The notes beneath the pieces are model-generated. The model was not told where the DNA came from. It ran no database searches and worked only from the letters and a program-made list of their open reading frames with translations. A stretch of 44,259 nucleotides of DNA from Campylobacterales bacterium (GTDB taxonomy: Bacteria > Campylobacterota > Campylobacteria > Campylobacterales > QNZT01): contig JALVVN010000018.1 in the NCBI GenBank assembly GCA_027023405.1, forward strand, positions 1 to 44,259, in the 5' to 3' direction. Shown piece by piece: positions 35,402 to 43,718 of this stretch (within the stretch, counting starts at the first letter, position 1; each line of letters opens with the position of its first letter). The translations under genes were made by a program, and so were the position numbers.

Positions 35402-35414
35402 AGGAATTGGGCGG

Positions 35415-37271
35415 ATGTTAAAACTGTTTGGACAGAAGCAGAACAAGAGTGATAAGGGTGTTTTGACACCTGAAGTCAATTTTGATAAAGTCGTTGTGAC
35501 AACGACGGATCTGCTCACTACCATTCAAACGATAGCCAAAGAGCATCAAATATCACCTAAAAGGCTAGATTTTAAGATACTCTCCTATAAAACTTTTCGA
35601 AAAAAAGAGGGTAGTAGTGAGGAGATTACGACACCGGCAAAAGAGGATATGCTTGATCCCAATGTCAAATTTGAGCAAGAGTTGCGTATCGAAATCTTTC
35701 TCAAAGAGGAGAGAGCCTCTTTCCCCATACCGATTTCGTTAAGTGCCAATAGTGATTTTACAACGATTCGTGCTGTTGTCAAGCCTCAAGAGAATATATC
35801 CTATTTTGAAGGGTTAGAGGCAGAGATAATTGCTGAAATCGATCGAAGAAAAGCGAAGGCGGGGATATTGCTTGGCTTGCAAGATGAGATGATGCGAAAG
35901 AGTGTCAAAAAGTTGGTGGCAATTATTCGTGTCAATGGGGCACTTTCCAAGCAGACATCTTTTGTGGTTTGTGAAGGTATTCCCATGAAAGAAGCTGTGA
36001 CCAATCAACTCATTGAACACTATATCGACGAAGAGAATAAACAGAGTAATACGATGCATGTGGTATCTAAAGGAGAGTTGGTTCTTGAGGTAATCAAAGC
36101 TCAACCCGGAGAAAATGGTCGAAACTGTAAAGGTGAAATGTTAATCCCCAATCAAGTGGAGTTGAGCGAAAGCGGGATTGATATTAAGGTGAGTGAAGAT
36201 TTTGAAATCAAAGAGGAGGAGGATCGTATCCTCTATTATGCGAAAACGGCGGGTCACATTAGCCGTGGGGTCGATAACAGTTTTGAGATCAAAGAGGAGT
36301 TGGTAGTCGATTCGGTGAGTGTCAAGACGACCGGTGATATCAATGGAGGTGAAGAGAGTGAAGTGAGTGTGACCATCCGAGAAGATGACTCTGTTGTAGA
36401 TGCGGTTGGACCAGGGGTTGAGATCGATACTTTTGAGATTAACATTGCCGGAAGTGTGGCAAACAATGCCAAGATTAAGGCACAAAAAGCCCAAATCAAA
36501 GGGCAGACACACCAGAGTTCCTATGTGGAAGCAAACTCATTGCAGATACATTTGCATAAAGGAAAAGCTGAAGGTGATATTGTAGAGATCGATATTTTGG
36601 AGGGAGGTATTGTTTATGCTGACAGTGTGCGTGTAAAGCAGTTTAACGGGGGTGAAGTGCATGCGCAAAGAGTCTATATCGGTGAAATCACCAACAATGC
36701 AAAAGTGTATGCTTCTCACCATATTGAGATTGACAAGATTACCGGAAATGGGAATCTTTTTGTGGTAGATGCAGCGGCTCAGAGAAATTTTCAAGAAAAG
36801 TTTGAAGTATTGAGTCAAAAACTTTCTGATGTTAACTATAAATTAAAAAAATTGCCTAAATTACTTAAAAATAAAAAGCATAAGATCAAAACAGAATCAG
36901 AGAGTATCGCAGAGATACAAAAGGTGTTGGCGGAGATGAAAAAGTATGGTAAAACACCGTTGGCATCGATGACGATGAAGCTCAAAGATCATCAAAATAG
37001 AATTAAAGAGTTTAATTCATTGCTTCAAGAGCTAAAAGATGCTAAACTGCAAGCAGAAACTCTCAAAGAGGAGCTAGCAGAGCTCAATACCAGTGTACTC
37101 AAAGCCAAAGTGATTCATAAGTCACCGTGGAAAGAGTTTAACGAGGTGAAGTTTAAGCTCATTGAACCGCCGATAGAGGTCTCATTTTTACCCAAAGAAG
37201 GTGAGGTCACTAGAGAATTGGCTCTTGCAGATACAGATGAAGGAGAGTATCAAATCAAACGAGGAGCGTAG
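35415..37271 (+). CDS. fapA: FapA-family (DUF342) protein
   Basis: The 618-residue cytoplasmic protein has an N-terminal region of about 170 residues, then a central FapA/DUF342 domain predicted as a right-handed beta-helix with repeating short strands (VDSVSVKTTGDINGGEESEVSV; FEINIAGSVANNAKIKAQKA; GGIVYADSVRVKQFNGGEVHAQRVYIGEIT), and a C-terminal coiled coil (about 460-570). In Vibrio, FapA is linked to polar flagellar assembly; in other bacteria the family is uncharacterised. In Campylobacter a relative lies between ruvA and murJ, as I recall. The ATG at 35415 follows AAGGA with nine bases of spacing. Whether it acts with flagella (note fliW) or with Pel is not known. Confidence 0.85.
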   Translation: MLKLFGQKQNKSDKGVLTPEVNFDKVVVTTTDLLTTIQTIAKEHQISPKRLDFKILSYKTFRKKEGSSEEITTPAKEDMLDPNVKFEQELRIEIFLKEERASFPIPISLSANSDFTTIRAVVKPQENISYFEGLEAEIIAEIDRRKAKAGILLGLQDEMMRKSVKKLVAIIRVNGALSKQTSFVVCEGIPMKEAVTNQLIEHYIDEENKQSNTMHVVSKGELVLEVIKAQPGENGRNCKGEMLIPNQVELSESGIDIKVSEDFEIKEEEDRILYYAKTAGHISRGVDNSFEIKEELVVDSVSVKTTGDINGGEESEVSVTIREDDSVVDAVGPGVEIDTFEINIAGSVANNAKIKAQKAQIKGQTHQSSYVEANSLQIHLHKGKAEGDIVEIDILEGGIVYADSVRVKQFNGGEVHAQRVYIGEITNNAKVYASHHIEIDKITGNGNLFVVDAAAQRNFQEKFEVLSQKLSDVNYKLKKLPKLLKNKKHKIKTESESIAEIQKVLAEMKKYGKTPLASMTMKLKDHQNRIKEFNSLLQELKDAKLQAETLKEELAELNTSVLKAKVIHKSPWKEFNEVKFKLIEPPIEVSFLPKEGEVTRELALADTDEGEYQIKRGA

Positions 37272-37273
37272 TA

Positions 37274-37831
37274 TTGATAATAGCTATCAGTGGAGAGGTC
37301 ATTCATAAGGAGCCTACGCAAATCTATCTCAAAACTGCTGCCGGTTTGACTTATGCGCTACGCATATCGCTCCATTGTAGTGCCGAACTTGAGGAAAAAT
37401 TTGTCTCCTTACATACGACATTACTGATAAAAGAGGATTCTCACACACTTTTTGGTTTCATGGATCGACTCGAAAAAGAGCTTTTTGATCGATTGCTCAA
37501 AATTAACGGTGTAGGTCCCAGTACGGCACTGGCTATCTGTTCAACCTTTACGCCCCAATCCTTCTCCAAAGCCGTGCTCAATCAAGATGTCAATGCCATT
37601 AAATCAGTTCCGGGTATTGGTCCTAAAAGCGCTAAGCGAATTTTGGTAGAATTAGGAGATTTTGATTTGGGTCTTGCAGATCAGCAGGGTGGTGCGTCCA
37701 CACAAGAGGCGATGATGGCGCTAGAGTCACTCGGCTTCAAAAAAGAGGCGATCTCCAAAGCATTGGGCAAATGCGAAGGGGAAGATACACAGTCGCTGAT
37801 CAAACAAGCACTCAAAATTTTGGCAAAATAG
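37274..37831 (+). CDS. ruvA: Holliday junction branch migration protein RuvA
   Basis: RuvA binds Holliday junctions and loads the RuvB motor. The 185-residue protein has the N-terminal OB-fold (MIIAISGEVIHKEPTQIYL start), the helix-hairpin-helix domain (LLKINGVGPSTALAI and IKSVPGIGPKSAKRILVEL), and the C-terminal RuvB-contact domain (EAMMALESLGFKKEAISKAL). Translation starts at TTG 37274, preceded by GAGGAG seven bases away; only two bases separate it from fapA. ruvB and ruvC are not in the window. Confidence 0.97.
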   Translation: MIIAISGEVIHKEPTQIYLKTAAGLTYALRISLHCSAELEEKFVSLHTTLLIKEDSHTLFGFMDRLEKELFDRLLKINGVGPSTALAICSTFTPQSFSKAVLNQDVNAIKSVPGIGPKSAKRILVELGDFDLGLADQQGGASTQEAMMALESLGFKKEAISKALGKCEGEDTQSLIKQALKILAK

Positions 37832-37840
37832 GGAGAAAAG

Positions 37841-38875
37841 ATGAGAGTCGCACTACTCTTTGGCGGGGTGAGTTATGAACATGAAATTAGTATCGTAAGT
37901 GCGGTGACGCTCAAAGGGGTCTTGGAGATGCCCAAGGTCTATATCTTTTGTGATGCAAATCGGGAGTTTTATCTCATCGATGAGGCGGATATGAAATCTA
38001 AAACTTTTGCGAGTGGTGCCTATAAAAAATCTCCCAAGCTCATCTTGAAAAACGGTGGTTTTTATCAAAAGAGTTTGATGAAAGAGAAAAAAGTCCCTTT
38101 TGACACGCTTATCAATGTCGTACACGGCGGTGACGGAGAGGATGGTGTGCTGGCATCGATGTTGCACTTCTATCAAGTTCCCTTTATCGGTCCGAGAGTC
38201 GATGCGAGTGTGCTCAGCTTCAATAAACTCTACACCAAGCTCTATGCCAAAGAGATCGGTATTGATGTACTCGACTATGAGGTGCTCAAAAAGGGTGCCT
38301 ACAAGATTTCACTTCCCTATCCGGTCATTATCAAGCCACTTAGGCTCGGTAGTAGTATCGGCGTGAGTATCGTGCGCAATGAGGATGAACTGGAGTATGC
38401 GTTGGATGTGGCGTATGAGTTTGATGATGAGGTGTTGGTAGAGCCGTTTGTCGCGGGTGTGAGGGAGTACAATTTGGCAGGTTGTAAAACCAAAGAGGGC
38501 TTTATTTTTTCGATTGTTGAGGAGCCACAAAAGAGTGAATTTTTGGATTTTGAGAAGAAGTATCTCGATTTTTCCAGAGAGGAACAGGTACAGGCAGCTT
38601 CGTTAGATAGCTTTTTGGAAGAGAAGCTCAAGGTTGCTTTTCAAGCTATCTACGGAACGCTTTTTGAGGGGGCACTGATCCGCTGTGACTTTTTTGTGAT
38701 TGACGCAAAAGTCTATCTCAATGAGATTAACCCGATCCCCGGTAGTATGGCAAACTACCTCTTTGATGATTTCAACGGCGTGATTCACGCCCTTGCACAA
38801 CATCTTCCACGCGTAAAACAGATCCCGATAGAGTACCAGTATATTGATTCGATCCAAAAAGCAAAAGGGAAGTAG
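37841..38875 (+). CDS. ddl: D-alanine-D-alanine ligase
   Basis: Ddl joins two D-alanines with ATP for the peptidoglycan stem peptide. The 344-residue ATP-grasp protein has the N-terminal VALLFGGVSYEHEISIVSA, the HGGDGEDG loop, the lysine and serine loop VIIKPLRLGSSIGVSIV, and the catalytic metal-binding tail LNEINPIPGSM. With murJ on the other side of the pel cluster it belongs to cell-wall synthesis. It follows ruvA by nine bases and is followed by a probable terminator. Confidence 0.96.
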   Translation: MRVALLFGGVSYEHEISIVSAVTLKGVLEMPKVYIFCDANREFYLIDEADMKSKTFASGAYKKSPKLILKNGGFYQKSLMKEKKVPFDTLINVVHGGDGEDGVLASMLHFYQVPFIGPRVDASVLSFNKLYTKLYAKEIGIDVLDYEVLKKGAYKISLPYPVIIKPLRLGSSIGVSIVRNEDELEYALDVAYEFDDEVLVEPFVAGVREYNLAGCKTKEGFIFSIVEEPQKSEFLDFEKKYLDFSREEQVQAASLDSFLEEKLKVAFQAIYGTLFEGALIRCDFFVIDAKVYLNEINPIPGSMANYLFDDFNGVIHALAQHLPRVKQIPIEYQYIDSIQKAKGK

Positions 38876-38917
38876 GGTAACACCTCTATTTAAAAGTTCA
38901 CTTTTTTTACCCTTTTT
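38874..38917 (+). terminator. Probable intrinsic terminator after ddl
   Basis: AGGGTAA (38874-38880, including the ddl stop region) pairs with TTACCCT (38907-38913), followed by TTTT. The long loop holds a second small stem, AAAAG/CTTTT around TTCA. Together they make a composite hairpin with a T-run. Confidence 0.5.
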
Positions 38918-38941
38918 AAAGCTGTTTCTCTAACTCTATTC

Positions 38942-38947
38942 TATAAT
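38942..38947 (+). promoter_or_regulatory. -10 box of the PEBP lipoprotein gene
   Basis: A consensus TATAAT lies 32 bases before the chosen ATG, after the ddl terminator. There is no clear -35. The ribosome site is AAAAGGA ending at 38971. Confidence 0.5.
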
Positions 38948-38979
38948 CTATGTATAAGTTTAATAAAAGGAATAGAGAT

Positions 38980-39516
38980 ATGAGTCAGAGAGTGAAAATT
39001 GTCAGTACGCTTTTAGTCGCTTCAATCATTTCCGGATGCGGTTCAAACCATAAAGCCAAGGATGCAAGAGAGGCGATGGTTGAGAGTCAAAAAGGGAGTA
39101 TGGTTTTGCGTTCGATGAAATTTATTCCCAAAGAGGGCTCTCCACAACTCTCATGGTCGGGTGAGCCGAGAGGCACAAAGAGTTTTGCCATTATTATCGA
39201 TGATTTTGATGCCAATGATAGTGTCCACTGGAGTGTGATGAATATCGACAGCTCTATTCATGAGGTGGATGCCCAAAATGTCCCGATCGGTTCACTGGTG
39301 ACGACACCCTACCAAAATCCGTCATTCTCTGATAGGCATCGCTATGTCGCGCACCTTTATGCACTTGATATCGACGATGTGACACATGTGGAGGGGAAAG
39401 ATATCAACAACCTACTCAACAAAAGCTATGATCATGAGCAGTTTGTACATGACTTTAGGGTGCATATTCTTGCGAATACGATTTTGGTTTCAAAACCAAA
39501 AACTAAGGGGCTTTAA
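38980..39516 (+). CDS. PEBP-like (YbhB/YbcL) lipoprotein
   Basis: The 178-residue protein carries a lipoprotein signal with lipobox (SIISGC) and then a phosphatidylethanolamine-binding-protein fold: [26 protein letters not shown], the conserved VHWSVMNI (HW in place of the family's usual W/H pair region), and a C-terminal [13 protein letters not shown] strand. Bacterial YbhB/YbcL proteins bind small ligands but have no assigned activity. The ATG at 38980 is chosen because AAAAGGA is eight bases upstream and the signal sequence starts there; an upstream in-frame ATG at 38950 would overlap the promoter. The last 14 bases overlap the convergent trpC gene. Confidence 0.82.
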   Translation: MSQRVKIVSTLLVASIISGCGSNHKAKDAREAMVESQKGSMVLRSMKFIPKEGSPQLSWSGEPRGTKSFAIIIDDFDANDSVHWSVMNIDSSIHEVDAQNVPIGSLVTTPYQNPSFSDRHRYVAHLYALDIDDVTHVEGKDINNLLNKSYDHEQFVHDFRVHILANTILVSKPKTKGL

Positions 39517-40288
39517 GTGCTTTGACACTTGTGGTGATGTCGGATTGGCGCATAAAGTGTTCACCGATCAAGAAGGCATCGACCCCCTCTTGACTCAAAG
39601 CATGGATTGTCTCTTTGTCATTGATTCCGCTTTCGGCGACAATGATTTTTCCGTTTGGAATAAGAGGCATCAGTTTTTGGGTGAGGCTCATGTCCATCTC
39701 AAAAGTTTCCAAATTTCGATGGTTGATCCCGATAATATCCGCACCTGCAAAGATCGCCTTTTTGAGATCCTCTTTGTCGTGTATCTCTACGAGCGCATTC
39801 ATCCCCAAGTGCCAAGTGTAGTTAAGCAAATCTTTGAGCTCTTTTTTGCTCAGCGCTTTGGCGATAAGCAGGACAAAATCAGCACCATAGACCAATGCTT
39901 CGACCAGTTGATACTCACTCACGATAAAGTCTTTTCGCAAGAGTGGTGTCGGCACATAGCGACGAATACCCGTGAGATACTCTAAATCTCCCTGAAAAAA
40001 GTGGGGCTCTGTCAAGACGGAGATGGCATCGACACCCGCCTCAGCATAGGCTTGTGCAATTTGAAGCGGATCAAAATCTTCGCGGATCACCCCTTTACTG
40101 GGGCTTGCCTTTTTGACTTCGGCGATAATTCGATAGGGATTGTCAGGCGTACTGGTGAGAGCGGTTTTGATATCTCGTGGCGGATAGGGGTTGTAAGCAA
40201 GCGATCGCCCAAGCCACTCCAAGGGGAACTCTTTCTCTCTTTTTGCGAGATCTTCTTTGGTTTTTTTGAGGATGTCATCTAATATCAT
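39503..40288 (-). CDS. trpC: Indole-3-glycerol phosphate synthase
   Basis: TrpC closes the indole ring in tryptophan synthesis. The 261-residue TIM barrel shows the conserved [20 protein letters not shown] with the catalytic lysines, [42 protein letters not shown] and IVAESGI. The ATG at 40288 overlaps the stop of the upstream TPR lipoprotein gene (ATGA) and is preferred over the GTG two codons earlier. No other trp genes are nearby, so it is unlinked from the pathway. Convergent overlap of 14 bases with the PEBP gene. Confidence 0.96.
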   Translation of the reverse strand: MILDDILKKTKEDLAKREKEFPLEWLGRSLAYNPYPPRDIKTALTSTPDNPYRIIAEVKKASPSKGVIREDFDPLQIAQAYAEAGVDAISVLTEPHFFQGDLEYLTGIRRYVPTPLLRKDFIVSEYQLVEALVYGADFVLLIAKALSKKELKDLLNYTWHLGMNALVEIHDKEDLKKAIFAGADIIGINHRNLETFEMDMSLTQKLMPLIPNGKIIVAESGINDKETIHALSQEGVDAFLIGEHFMRQSDITTSVKALKAP

Positions 40289-41580
40289 TGGCACTCTTTT
40301 ATTTTGGTATAGTGTTCAGTAATCTCAGGAATTTTTGAATCCTTGGCAATGGGTTCAATCGTTTGGAGCGCTTTCTTGCACTCTTTTTTCTTATAGTAAC
40401 CCCATGCCAATGAGTCCAAAAAGTAGATCGATTTAGGACGCTTTTGGAGGGCGCGTTTGACAAGTCTAATACCGCGATCAGGATCGAGACCTTCGTCGAT
40501 CAAGATATAGCCGTAAAAGTTATCATAGACGGGATCATTAATCTTTTTGACAATTTTATCAAATTCATTGCGGATGCGATTGAGAAAAGATTTTTTGAGT
40601 TTAGGATTTTTTGCTTTGGCACTCTCATACTCGATCATTTGGATTTGTGCAAGCATGTGGATATCGTGATCTTGGTTATAGAGACGGTGTGCGAGTGCTT
40701 TGGCTTTCTCATACATCTTTTGGTTGAGATAGAGATCGAGGAGGAGACGATCGTTAAAGTGGCTCTGTTTCAAAAAGGCAATCGCGCGATCTTTGTCATC
40801 GATATACCGATAGAGATCGAGAAGCATATTGGCATAGGAGGCTTTATGGGTTGTTTGATAGAGTTTTTTGGTGAGTTTGATGATAGGTTCTACCTCATTG
40901 CGCTCTTTGTAGAGGGCGATGAGATTGATGCAGATCTTTTCATCACAACCGATAAAATCCGTATGATTTTGCAGGAGGGCGATCGCCTCATCCTCTTTGC
41001 CGACTGAGAGTAGGAGTCGAAAGAGCGTGAGGGCATTTTGGGTGCTTTTTTCTTTTTCGTAGCGTTTTCGAAAGAAGTGAAGTGCCTCTTTGGTCTTTCC
41101 TAGCCCCAAAAGCGTAGATGCGCGAAGTGCTTCATCGGCATTGGCGATATCCTGCTGGGATGATTTGGGTATCGATTTGAGAAGTTGATTTGCCTCTTTG
41201 TAGTGTTTGGTATCGATATAGTAAGCGGCTAAATAGCGTTTGAGATTGAGATCTTCAGGATGATCTTTACCGGCTTGCTCCAAAAGAGAGTAGAGTTTTT
41301 TGTATGCTTTGATCGCACCGTAATCTCGTATCGCTTCATAGGCAAAGTTGGGATTTCTGGTATCGAGATAGAGTTTGTGAAAGTACTTTGCTGCAGTGTA
41401 AGGATCACCGCGATATTTGGCATCAAGTGCAAGAATGGCATAGAGGTCATCTTTGTTGGCATTGATCTTTGTACCGATTTGTACCATTTTAAGCGGTACT
41501 CGCTGCCCCTTTTGGATACGCTTCATACCGCATGAGCCCATAAAGAGTAAAACTATGATAAGGGTAAGATTCCTGGACAC
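40285..41580 (-). CDS. TPR-repeat lipoprotein
   Basis: The 431-residue protein starts with a lipoprotein signal (LLFMGSC, Cys17) and then consists almost entirely of TPR-like helical pairs ([75 protein letters not shown]), suggesting an outer-membrane-anchored periplasmic scaffold. No specific family is recognised. Translation seems to start at GTG 41580, inside the end of the YkgJ-like gene (28-base overlap); a later methionine would remove the signal peptide. It is coupled to trpC downstream. Confidence 0.78.
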   Translation of the reverse strand: MSRNLTLIIVLLFMGSCGMKRIQKGQRVPLKMVQIGTKINANKDDLYAILALDAKYRGDPYTAAKYFHKLYLDTRNPNFAYEAIRDYGAIKAYKKLYSLLEQAGKDHPEDLNLKRYLAAYYIDTKHYKEANQLLKSIPKSSQQDIANADEALRASTLLGLGKTKEALHFFRKRYEKEKSTQNALTLFRLLLSVGKEDEAIALLQNHTDFIGCDEKICINLIALYKERNEVEPIIKLTKKLYQTTHKASYANMLLDLYRYIDDKDRAIAFLKQSHFNDRLLLDLYLNQKMYEKAKALAHRLYNQDHDIHMLAQIQMIEYESAKAKNPKLKKSFLNRIRNEFDKIVKKINDPVYDNFYGYILIDEGLDPDRGIRLVKRALQKRPKSIYFLDSLAWGYYKKKECKKALQTIEPIAKDSKIPEITEHYTKIKECQ

Positions 41581-41939
41581 TCTTTTTCTACCTCTCTTCT
41601 ATTATTGATAAAGTGTTCCCAAAACGGGAATGTGCGACACTGTGACGGGCGTACTTCATAGATCGTACATCGTTTCGATGCCAGATCGAAAAACTCACAT
41701 AGATAATTTGCCTCATCAAGCTGAATCTCTTTGAGGGATCGCTTAAAGCGCACCTTGCGGGTATGTTTTTCGACAAATGTTGCTTGATCAAGTTGCAAAA
41801 AGTTTGCAATCGCTTCGATCTCCTCCGGTTTGACCCAGACATAACCGCTCTCACCGATGCAACAGTTGCCTTCACAGCTTGCACATGCGCTTGGATCAAA
41901 GGCAAAACTAAACCCCTCTTTTTTTACAATATCTCGCAT
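41553..41939 (-). CDS. YkgJ-type cysteine-cluster protein
   Basis: The 128-residue protein has the YkgJ/DUF cysteine cluster: CASCEGNCC near residue 18-26 and then CEFFDLASKRCTIYEVRPSQCRTFPFW toward the C-terminus, with eight conserved cysteines that could bind zinc or an iron-sulfur cluster. The biochemical function of the family is unknown. Its start overlaps the end of the trmN6-like gene by 16 bases, so it is translationally coupled to it. Confidence 0.85.
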   Translation of the reverse strand: MRDIVKKEGFSFAFDPSACASCEGNCCIGESGYVWVKPEEIEAIANFLQLDQATFVEKHTRKVRFKRSLKEIQLDEANYLCEFFDLASKRCTIYEVRPSQCRTFPFWEHFINNRREVEKECPGILPLS

Positions 41940-42619
41940 TTTATACTATATGTCCTTGTTGTTTGGTAAATTTTTTTGCACTCTTGGCTCATCTCTCCCG
42001 CTTCAAAATGGATCAAAGGTGGAAGGATCTTGGTGAGTGCTTTGGAACTTTTTTGGGCATGTACCATCACCAAATGTGCCGGTTTGTCGATCGTACCATG
42101 CACAAAGCGTAGATCGTTAATAGGAAATTTATAGCGTTCCAAAAGCGTTGTGATAGCGCTAATCTGCTTGGCATCGTAACAGAAAAAGAGTGATCCTCGG
42201 GGTGCAATGATTCTATTGACTTGGGCGATAAAGGCTTCAAGCGGTAGGGCGGTGTTGGATTTTGAGAGGGCGACGGAGGAGTTGGCGCTTTTTGTAGCTC
42301 CTGTGTGGTAGTAGGGTGGGTTGGAGAGGATGATGTCAAACTTCTCTTCACTCTTAAAGTGAAGAAAATTACCCTCAATAAAAGTGGCGTCGAGTCGGTT
42401 CGTGACGGCATTTTGCCGGCTCAATAGCACATTGTGTGATTGTAGATCGATACCGGTTAGTGTGACGGGGAAATCTCGTTTAAGCAGGAGTCCGATGATC
42501 CCACATCCGCACCCGACATCCAAGAGTTTGCCTTTAGGGTGGAAGCGGGCGACAAAATCGTACAAAAAATGGGCATCGGAGTTAAAGAGAAATCCGTTGG
42601 TTTCTTGGTAGAGTAACAT
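41924..42619 (-). CDS. TrmN6-like tRNA (adenine-N6) methyltransferase
   Basis: The 231-residue class I methyltransferase has the SAM motif LLDVGCGCGIIGLLL (about residues 32-46), the acidic residue in LTGIDLQ, and the N6-adenine catalytic motif NPPY at residues 100-103. Layout and length fit TrmN6/YfiC, which methylates A37 of tRNA-Val, but related enzymes (HemK, RsmC) share the motif, so the substrate is inferred. There is no Shine-Dalgarno sequence before the ATG at 42619; an extended -10 box (TGCTACAAT) ends six bases upstream, which would start transcription at the A of the ATG. Confidence 0.8.
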   Translation of the reverse strand: MLLYQETNGFLFNSDAHFLYDFVARFHPKGKLLDVGCGCGIIGLLLKRDFPVTLTGIDLQSHNVLLSRQNAVTNRLDATFIEGNFLHFKSEEKFDIILSNPPYYHTGATKSANSSVALSKSNTALPLEAFIAQVNRIIAPRGSLFFCYDAKQISAITTLLERYKFPINDLRFVHGTIDKPAHLVMVHAQKSSKALTKILPPLIHFEAGEMSQECKKIYQTTRTYSIKCEIL

Positions 42620-42625
42620 AGCGAT

Positions 42626-42634
42626 ATTGTAGCA
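42626..42634 (-). promoter_or_regulatory. Extended -10 promoter of the trmN6-like gene
   Basis: On the minus strand this is TGCTACAAT. Counting the usual -12 to -7 positions, the first transcribed base is the A of the ATG at 42619, so a leaderless message is predicted. The arrangement closely mirrors the EI24 gene promoter. Confidence 0.5.
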
Positions 42635-42643
42635 ACTCTAAAG

Positions 42644-42649
42644 TATAAT
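42644..42649 (+). promoter_or_regulatory. -10 box of kdsB
   Basis: Consensus TATAAT in the 52-base divergent gap; expected start near 42656, followed by AAAAGGA at 42658-42664 and the kdsB ATG at 42672. Confidence 0.5.
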
Positions 42650-42671
42650 TGAGCAAAAAAAGGAAAATTTG

Positions 42672-43379
42672 ATGATATTGATTCCCGCGCGACTGGCATC
42701 GAGCCGTTTTGAGCGAAAAATCGTCTGTGATATTTTCGGTACTCCTATGGTAATCGCAACGGCAAAACGGGTGGCGGAGGTGGATCGTGTCGCGATCGCT
42801 ACCGATAGTGAAGAGGTGATGGAGATCGCCAAAGCGTATGGGATCGAGGCGGTATTGACAAGAGAGGATCATCAAAGCGGTACGGATCGCATCAATGAAG
42901 CGGCGGATATTTTGGGATTGAAACCAGATGAAGTGGTGCTCAATGTCCAAGCAGATGAACCCTTTATAGAGCCGAGTGTGGTACAAGCGGTCTATGATCG
43001 CACTTGTAAGATCGAGGATGAGATGATGGTTTCATGCTATAAGCGGGTCGATCCGAAGGTGGTCGAAGACCCCAATCTTGTCAAAGTGATTATCGATAAC
43101 AATGCAAATGCAATCTATTTCTCTCGTAGTAAAATTCCTTACGATAGAGAGCCTTATGGTGACTATTTCGGGCATTTGGGTATTTATGGATTTCGGAGAT
43201 CCACGCTAGAAGCCTTTTGTGCACTGCCTCCCGCACCGCTGGAACAGATCGAGAAGTTGGAGCAGTTGCGTGCTATCTATCACGCACAAAAAATTGCGAT
43301 GGTTGAGGTGAAAAGCAAAAGTTTCGGTATCGATACGGTGGAAGATTTGGAAAAAGCTTTGAAAGTTTTTGGGAGATAA
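42672..43379 (+). CDS. kdsB: 3-deoxy-manno-octulosonate cytidylyltransferase
   Basis: KdsB activates Kdo with CTP to CMP-Kdo for lipid A-core assembly. The 235-residue nucleotidyltransferase starts with the family motif ILIPARLASSRFERK, then HQSGTDRINEAA, VVLNVQADEPFIEP, and the C-terminal HLGIYGFRRSTL and LEQLRAIYH, EVKSKSFGIDTVEDLEKA. The ATG at 42672 has AAAAGGA upstream; a TTG one codon earlier is also in frame. With gmhA and msbA it supports a Kdo/heptose-containing lipopolysaccharide. Its stop codon lies inside a long inverted repeat. Confidence 0.96.
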   Translation: MILIPARLASSRFERKIVCDIFGTPMVIATAKRVAEVDRVAIATDSEEVMEIAKAYGIEAVLTREDHQSGTDRINEAADILGLKPDEVVLNVQADEPFIEPSVVQAVYDRTCKIEDEMMVSCYKRVDPKVVEDPNLVKVIIDNNANAIYFSRSKIPYDREPYGDYFGHLGIYGFRRSTLEAFCALPPAPLEQIEKLEQLRAIYHAQKIAMVEVKSKSFGIDTVEDLEKALKVFGR

Positions 43380-43437
43380 AGCTTTGGAGACGCTGAAAAA
43401 GAGGAGGAAAAAACAGCGTCTCCCAAAGCCTTATCTC
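43373..43437 (+). terminator. Long imperfect hairpin at the kdsB 3' end
   Basis: The left arm (43373-43395) and right arm (43414-43437) are near-perfect inverted copies of 23-24 bases, including GAGATAA, GCTTTGG and AGACGCTG, with one bulge and one mismatch, around a purine-rich 18-base loop. The kdsB stop is in the left arm. There is no immediate T-run, although a long T-run follows about 40 bases later. It may terminate transcription, protect the 3' end, or be a processing site. Confidence 0.6.
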
Positions 43438-43718
43438 TAAATCGGCAACTTTCGTGACTACAATAGAGAAAATTAATCTTTTTTTTTAACTTCTCACTGT
43501 GAAAAAGGGTGTAAAATAAAGATAGTTTTTTTAATTTTTCAGAAATAGTAATAGTTTTTAGTTTTGTTAATCTATTTTAAACTTTTGGCAATTTTGTAAC
43601 ACTTTTGTAAAATTAAATAAAAAAGTATAAATTAACTTAACAAAAAAAACAAAACTCCGATACTTCTTTTGAAGCGACAGAACAAGCGTCGCAAAAAAAG
43701 AGTAAAAAGGATAAGAGA
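43438..43718 (+). other. AT-rich leader region of the GGDEF gene with two small hairpins
   Basis: No gene is seen in this gap. It is strongly A+T rich with repeated TTGTAA-like words (around 43594-43611), which probably contain the promoter, but I cannot pick one -10 box with confidence. Just before the coding region are two adjacent hairpins: CTTC-TTTT-GAAG (43663-43674) and GCGAC/GTCGC (43674-43678 with 43688-43692), followed by a run of seven A and the ribosome site AAAGGA. Confidence 0.45.

Noticed and set aside
38980-39516. PEBP lipoprotein as a substitute for PelC
   Set aside because: Its fold and motifs are those of YbhB/YbcL, it has its own promoter after a terminator, and three housekeeping genes separate it from pel.
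40444-41007. Plus-strand open frame of 187 codons opposite the TPR lipoprotein gene
   Set aside because: Antisense shadow of helical repeats; Ile/Phe/Asp-rich with no start signals.
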